From: Canibacter sp052085365
GTDB lineage: Bacteria > Actinomycetota > Actinomycetes > Actinomycetales > Microbacteriaceae
DNA length: 35,170 nt
Reading direction: 5' to 3'
Assembly (NCBI GenBank): GCA_052085365.1
Contig: JBQDFP010000021.1
Location: 1 to 35,170, forward strand
The notes below the pieces were generated by a model, which did not search any database, was not told where the DNA came from, and saw nothing but the letters and a program-made list of their open reading frames with translations. A program made the position numbers and the translations under genes. Shown piece after piece: positions 32,210 through 35,170 of the stretch (positions within the stretch are counted from its first letter, which is position 1; each line of letters begins with the position of its first letter).

Positions 32210-33489
32210 TCTTCGTCACCCCCTAATCTCAAAACGAGATCGCGGGCAGATTCGAGAGAATCTGTTGAGACAGTGCGTTCAACCTGACGTTGTTCGTAGC
32301 CGTCGAGTGAATCGAGAGGGATGCCGGTGTCTTCTGCTTCAGAGTGCAGTGTGAACGGGCCAACATTCTGCTGAATACCCTGGTAGATCACGACGGTATC
32401 GCCGTCGGTGCCGACATAATAGCGGGTCTGCGTCCACTGGTAGGCAAAGAAGACGGTTGCGGCAACCACAGCAGCAGCAAGCAAAATGCTGACTGCCCAC
32501 ATGGCACGGCGTCGCCAGTTACGGCGCTTAGTTTCTGCAATGAGTTCGGCCAGGTATTCGTCGACACGGGGCTCGAAGTGGGTTTCGGCAACCTGCGGCA
32601 GTTTCTTATGCCGGCGGCGACCCAACAGTCGTGCACGGCCCGTTGATGTCGGAGTACTGGAGTCTTCGTTTGCAGCAGAACCAACAAATCGAGGCCCGAG
32701 ATCTTTGGCTTCTTCGCCGGGCTGTGCGGTAAGGGTTTCGATGACGGCGACGGTGACGTTATCTGGGGCACCATTTTCGAGCGCACGGTCGATGAGCGCG
32801 TCAACGGTTTCTTGCAGTGAGCGCTTTACGCGCATTTCTTGTTCAATGACGTTGTCGTCGACGTAGCCGCACAAACCGTCAGAGCACAGCATCCACAAAT
32901 CGCCTGGAAGTGTTTCGAGCACTTGCGTGTCGACTTCTGGCGATGAGTCAACATCACCGAGCACGCGCATCAGAACCGAACGTCTCGGGTGGGTTTTAGC
33001 TTCTTCGTCGGTGATGCGTCCGCTATCGACCAAGCGCTGCACGAACGTGTGATCTTTCGTGATCTGGTGGAGCCTATTGTCGCGCATGAGGTAGAGGCGC
33101 GAATCACCAATGTGGGCGAGCCCGAGTTCGTTACCGACCGTATAGAAACCAGAGAACGTGGTGCCCATGCCAGAAAGCTCTGGCCGTTCGAGCACAGTTT
33201 CCGACAGCTTCTGGTTGGCGTGAATCAGCTGCTTTGCGAGTTCTTGTGACGCCGTTGCTGCATCCGCGTACTTCTCGGCAGGTTGCGGTTCGTCTTCGCT
33301 GCCGGCAGGGGCCGGATCAAATGTTGCTACGTCTTTCGTCGTGATGGCAGACGCAACGTCACCGCCAGCGTGGCCTCCCATGCCGTCGGCAACAAAAAAC
33401 AGCCGATTTCCGGCGTAACCGGAATCCTGGTTGTTGCTGCGAACCATGCCCACATGTGAGCCGATCGCGCTATCGAAACGTAGCGTCAC
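32206..33489 (-). CDS. pstP: PP2C-family serine/threonine phosphatase PstP
   Basis: The 427-residue protein has an N-terminal PP2C domain with the metal-binding motifs (SNNQDSGYAGNRLFFVADG, MGGHAGGDVAS, SDGLCGYVDD and GAPDNVTVAV). A linker and one membrane helix follow (AMWAVSILLAAAVVAATVFF), with a short extracellular C-terminus. The catalytic domain is cytoplasmic. PstP removes phosphate from PknA/PknB and their targets, including PbpA- and FHA-linked proteins. The GTG start at 33489 lies 2 bp past the fhaB stop. The extracellular domain is about 100 residues with no recognised fold. Confidence 0.94.
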   Translation of the reverse strand: MTLRFDSAIGSHVGMVRSNNQDSGYAGNRLFFVADGMGGHAGGDVASAITTKDVATFDPAPAGSEDEPQPAEKYADAATASQELAKQLIHANQKLSETVLERPELSGMGTTFSGFYTVGNELGLAHIGDSRLYLMRDNRLHQITKDHTFVQRLVDSGRITDEEAKTHPRRSVLMRVLGDVDSSPEVDTQVLETLPGDLWMLCSDGLCGYVDDNVIEQEMRVKRSLQETVDALIDRALENGAPDNVTVAVIETLTAQPGEEAKDLGPRFVGSAANEDSSTPTSTGRARLLGRRRHKKLPQVAETHFEPRVDEYLAELIAETKRRNWRRRAMWAVSILLAAAVVAATVFFAYQWTQTRYYVGTDGDTVVIYQGIQQNVGPFTLHSEAEDTGIPLDSLDGYEQRQVERTVSTDSLESARDLVLRLGGDED

Positions 33490-33491
33490 CG

Positions 33492-34037
33492 TTAGGGCCT
33501 CAACTCAAAGGTCGTCGTCCCGATTGTGACGGGGGTAAAAGCGGGCAAGGGGACGGTTCCGGTGATGTTGCGGCCGTCTACACGTGTTCCGTTTGTTGAG
33601 TCGAGGTCGGTGATGCTCCAGTTGTTATCGGTGCGCTGGAGCTTTGCGTGGTGGGTGGAAGTGTATTCGTCAACGATGACGAGAGTTGAGTCGGGGGAGC
33701 GCCCAATCGTCACATAATCTTCATCAAGTGTGAGCTGTGTGCCTTCGGCGACACCAGAGACAATCAAAAGCTGTCGGGCTGGCCCGCTGCTGCCCGCGCT
33801 CGGCAGGTCGGTGACCGTTGCTGCTGACGGTTGTGGTTCGACTGGAACGTGGGTGATCACGGGGGCTTGCGGTGCCGCGGCCACCATTGGCTCTGGCTCT
33901 GCCTTCTTCCGATCTCGCATGCGTCGCGCCGGGGCACCGAACAGGTCGGAACGTAACGCGTACACAATCGCGAGTACGAAGCACCACAGGATCACAAGGA
34001 ACCCGAGGCGCAGAATTAAGAATGTGAGTTCACTCAC
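33492..34037 (-). CDS. fhaB: FHA-domain protein FhaB (FipA-type)
   Basis: The 181-residue protein has an N-terminal membrane helix (about 5-30, LTFLILRLGFLVILWCFVLA) and a basic cytoplasmic linker. The C-terminal FHA domain (about residues 95-181) contains VTIGRSPDSTLVI, TSTHHAKL and DLDSTNGTRVDG. It binds phosphothreonine on proteins modified by PknA/PknB. I chose GTG 34037: GGGAGG lies just upstream and the frame overlaps the fhaA stop by GTGA, whereas the longer TTG at 34049 would include that Shine-Dalgarno. Confidence 0.93.
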   Translation of the reverse strand: MSELTFLILRLGFLVILWCFVLAIVYALRSDLFGAPARRMRDRKKAEPEPMVAAAPQAPVITHVPVEPQPSAATVTDLPSAGSSGPARQLLIVSGVAEGTQLTLDEDYVTIGRSPDSTLVIVDEYTSTHHAKLQRTDNNWSITDLDSTNGTRVDGRNITGTVPLPAFTPVTIGTTTFELRP

Positions 34038-34783
34038 AGGTCCTCCCAAAAGCCGGCGCCTTTCGAGCTCTGCGACGAGCTGCGAGACGCGGGTTTTTCA
34101 GATCGTGAAAATGTTGTAGGCGCTGCCGGTATGAGCCGGAAGCGCAGTGACGTTTGACCGATTGAGATAACCGTGTCGGGTTCAAGTTTGAGTTCGCGAA
34201 AGCGTTGACCGTTCACCTTAGAACCGTTGGTGGAGCCAAGATCACGGGCGATACCGCGCTTGCCATCCCAAATGATTTCGAGGTGTTTGCGTGATGCGCC
34301 GTTGTCGTTAATGCGAACATCTGCTTCACTTCCGCGGCCAACCACTGTGGTGCCCGGACGAAGCGGGTAGCGTTTGCCCGCTATTTCGAGTGTGGGTTCC
34401 CAAGCGACACGATTGCTCGGCTTCGCCGCATCGATCTGAAGAATGCCGCGCGTGAGAGTGTCGTCGGCATTGATCGCAATCACTGCGGGGCCGAGAAGCT
34501 GGTAGCCCTGATCATCTGCGTAGCGCGCGACAACTGATTCGAGTTCACTTTGCAGCGTTCCGCTGTACTGGTCGAGCCGTTCAGCATCTTCGGGTGAAAC
34601 ACGAATATTGAACTGATTCGCAGTCAGTACTCGATCTCGATCAACGATGACCGATTGAATATCGAGCTCGCGTTTGAGGCCAGCGGCTATTTCCACCGGC
34701 TGCACCCCGCTACGAAAAGTGCGCGCGAAGGCTCCATTTACGGCGCGCTCGAGCCCTCGCTCGACGCTATCCATAAAGCCCAC
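34034..34783 (-). CDS. fhaA: FHA-domain protein FhaA with DUF3662 N-terminus
   Basis: The 249-residue protein starts at GTG 34783. It reads MGFMDSVERGLERAVNGAFA, matching the FhaA N-terminus (MGLFDRFEKRLE in relatives), and AAAGGAAAG lies upstream. The N-terminal DUF3662 (about 1-120) is followed by an FHA domain (about 145-235) with TTVVGRGSEADVRI, SRKHLEI and DLGSTNGSKVNG. It binds phosphorylated partners such as PknB and the flippase-like MviN in mycobacteria and acts in peptidoglycan synthesis. It heads the seven-gene operon. The open frame extends further upstream, but those residues fit no family. ATG 34774 is an alternative. Confidence 0.93.
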   Translation of the reverse strand: MGFMDSVERGLERAVNGAFARTFRSGVQPVEIAAGLKRELDIQSVIVDRDRVLTANQFNIRVSPEDAERLDQYSGTLQSELESVVARYADDQGYQLLGPAVIAINADDTLTRGILQIDAAKPSNRVAWEPTLEIAGKRYPLRPGTTVVGRGSEADVRINDNGASRKHLEIIWDGKRGIARDLGSTNGSKVNGQRFRELKLEPDTVISIGQTSLRFRLIPAAPTTFSRSEKPASRSSSQSSKGAGFWEDL

Positions 34784-34978
34784 AGCTCTTTCCTTTCGTA
34801 CGGTGAGGTTTTGATTCGGGTGTTTTTTAGCACGCCGACCATCGCCCAAATATATACGGACTTCTTTGCATCGTACTCGGAGCGGCTCCCAGAAACTGGG
34901 ATTTTCCGTGATTTTCACGTGATTGGTGCGGATTTGTAAGGTTCTGTGTTGGTGCCGCTCACGCAAATTTGCTATTGT

Positions 34979-35007
34979 TTGATGGTTGCGAGCCTCGCTT
35001 CGATACT
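34979..35007 (+). promoter_or_regulatory. Promoter of tRNA-Leu
   Basis: TTGATG (34979-34984) and GATACT (35002-35007) are separated by 17 bp, placing a start near 35014, about 39 bp before the mature tRNA. The 269-bp gap between fhaA and the tRNA also carries the leftward operon promoter; a TATATA at 34851-34856 is a possible -10, without a clear -35. Confidence 0.6.
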
Positions 35008-35052
35008 AGTGATCGTGGTCGGCACGTAATTCTATTGCCAAAGTTGGCAAGC

Positions 35053-35136
<84 letters not shown>

Positions 35137-35170
35137 CTCAATGAGCGATGTTGTAACCCGGGCCTGAAGA

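Overview
The window comes from a high-GC Gram-positive chromosome, most likely a Micrococcales actinobacterium (Microbacteriaceae-like, tentative). The main evidence is the conserved origin-proximal block tRNA-Leu / fhaA-fhaB-pstP-rodA-pbpA-pknA-pknB, then the glutamine amidotransferase pabA, a class E sortase, crgA and a rhomboid protease. Frequent TTG/GTG starts, short start-stop overlaps, a DUF222/HNH protein and GC content by eye in the mid-50s percent agree with this. I see no transposase, integrase, CRISPR array or rRNA.

Layout: (1) 1-315 is the 3' end of a rhomboid protease. (2) 543-12941 is a catabolic island. A PLP aminotransferase and a double-length Lrp/AsnC regulator run leftward. 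A rightward series follows: two tandem MHS-type transporters, a YtcJ-like amidohydrolase, an AruI-like thiamine-diphosphate decarboxylase, an agmatinase/guanidinobutyrase-like ureohydrolase, a D-2-hydroxyacid dehydrogenase and an AbgB-like M20 amidohydrolase, closed by a strong terminator. The decarboxylase plus ureohydrolase point to an arginine or guanidino-acid pathway, but the full set is not one I can name. (3) 13103-15181 is a DUF222-HNH protein. (4) crgA stands alone at 15298-15576.

(5) 15658-23116 is a fructosamine (Amadori product) utilisation locus. frlB-frlD-lacI run leftward, divergent from an ABC substrate-binding protein, two permeases and frlC. Two identical LacI-type operators lie in the divergent promoter region. 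No ATPase is encoded here, so one must be shared from elsewhere. (6) 23197-25671 holds the sortase, a 53-residue membrane protein, pabA and a membrane protein of unknown function. (7) 25695-34783 is the leftward FHA / Ser-Thr phosphatase / SEDS / PBP / Ser-Thr kinase operon controlling growth and cell-wall synthesis, with tRNA-Leu(CAG) divergent at 35053.

The two catabolic islands, on either side of crgA, interrupt a gene order that is compact in many relatives. The sugar-amine locus and the guanidino-acid locus could plausibly work on related nutrients such as glycated or peptide-bound arginine and lysine, but that link is inference only.
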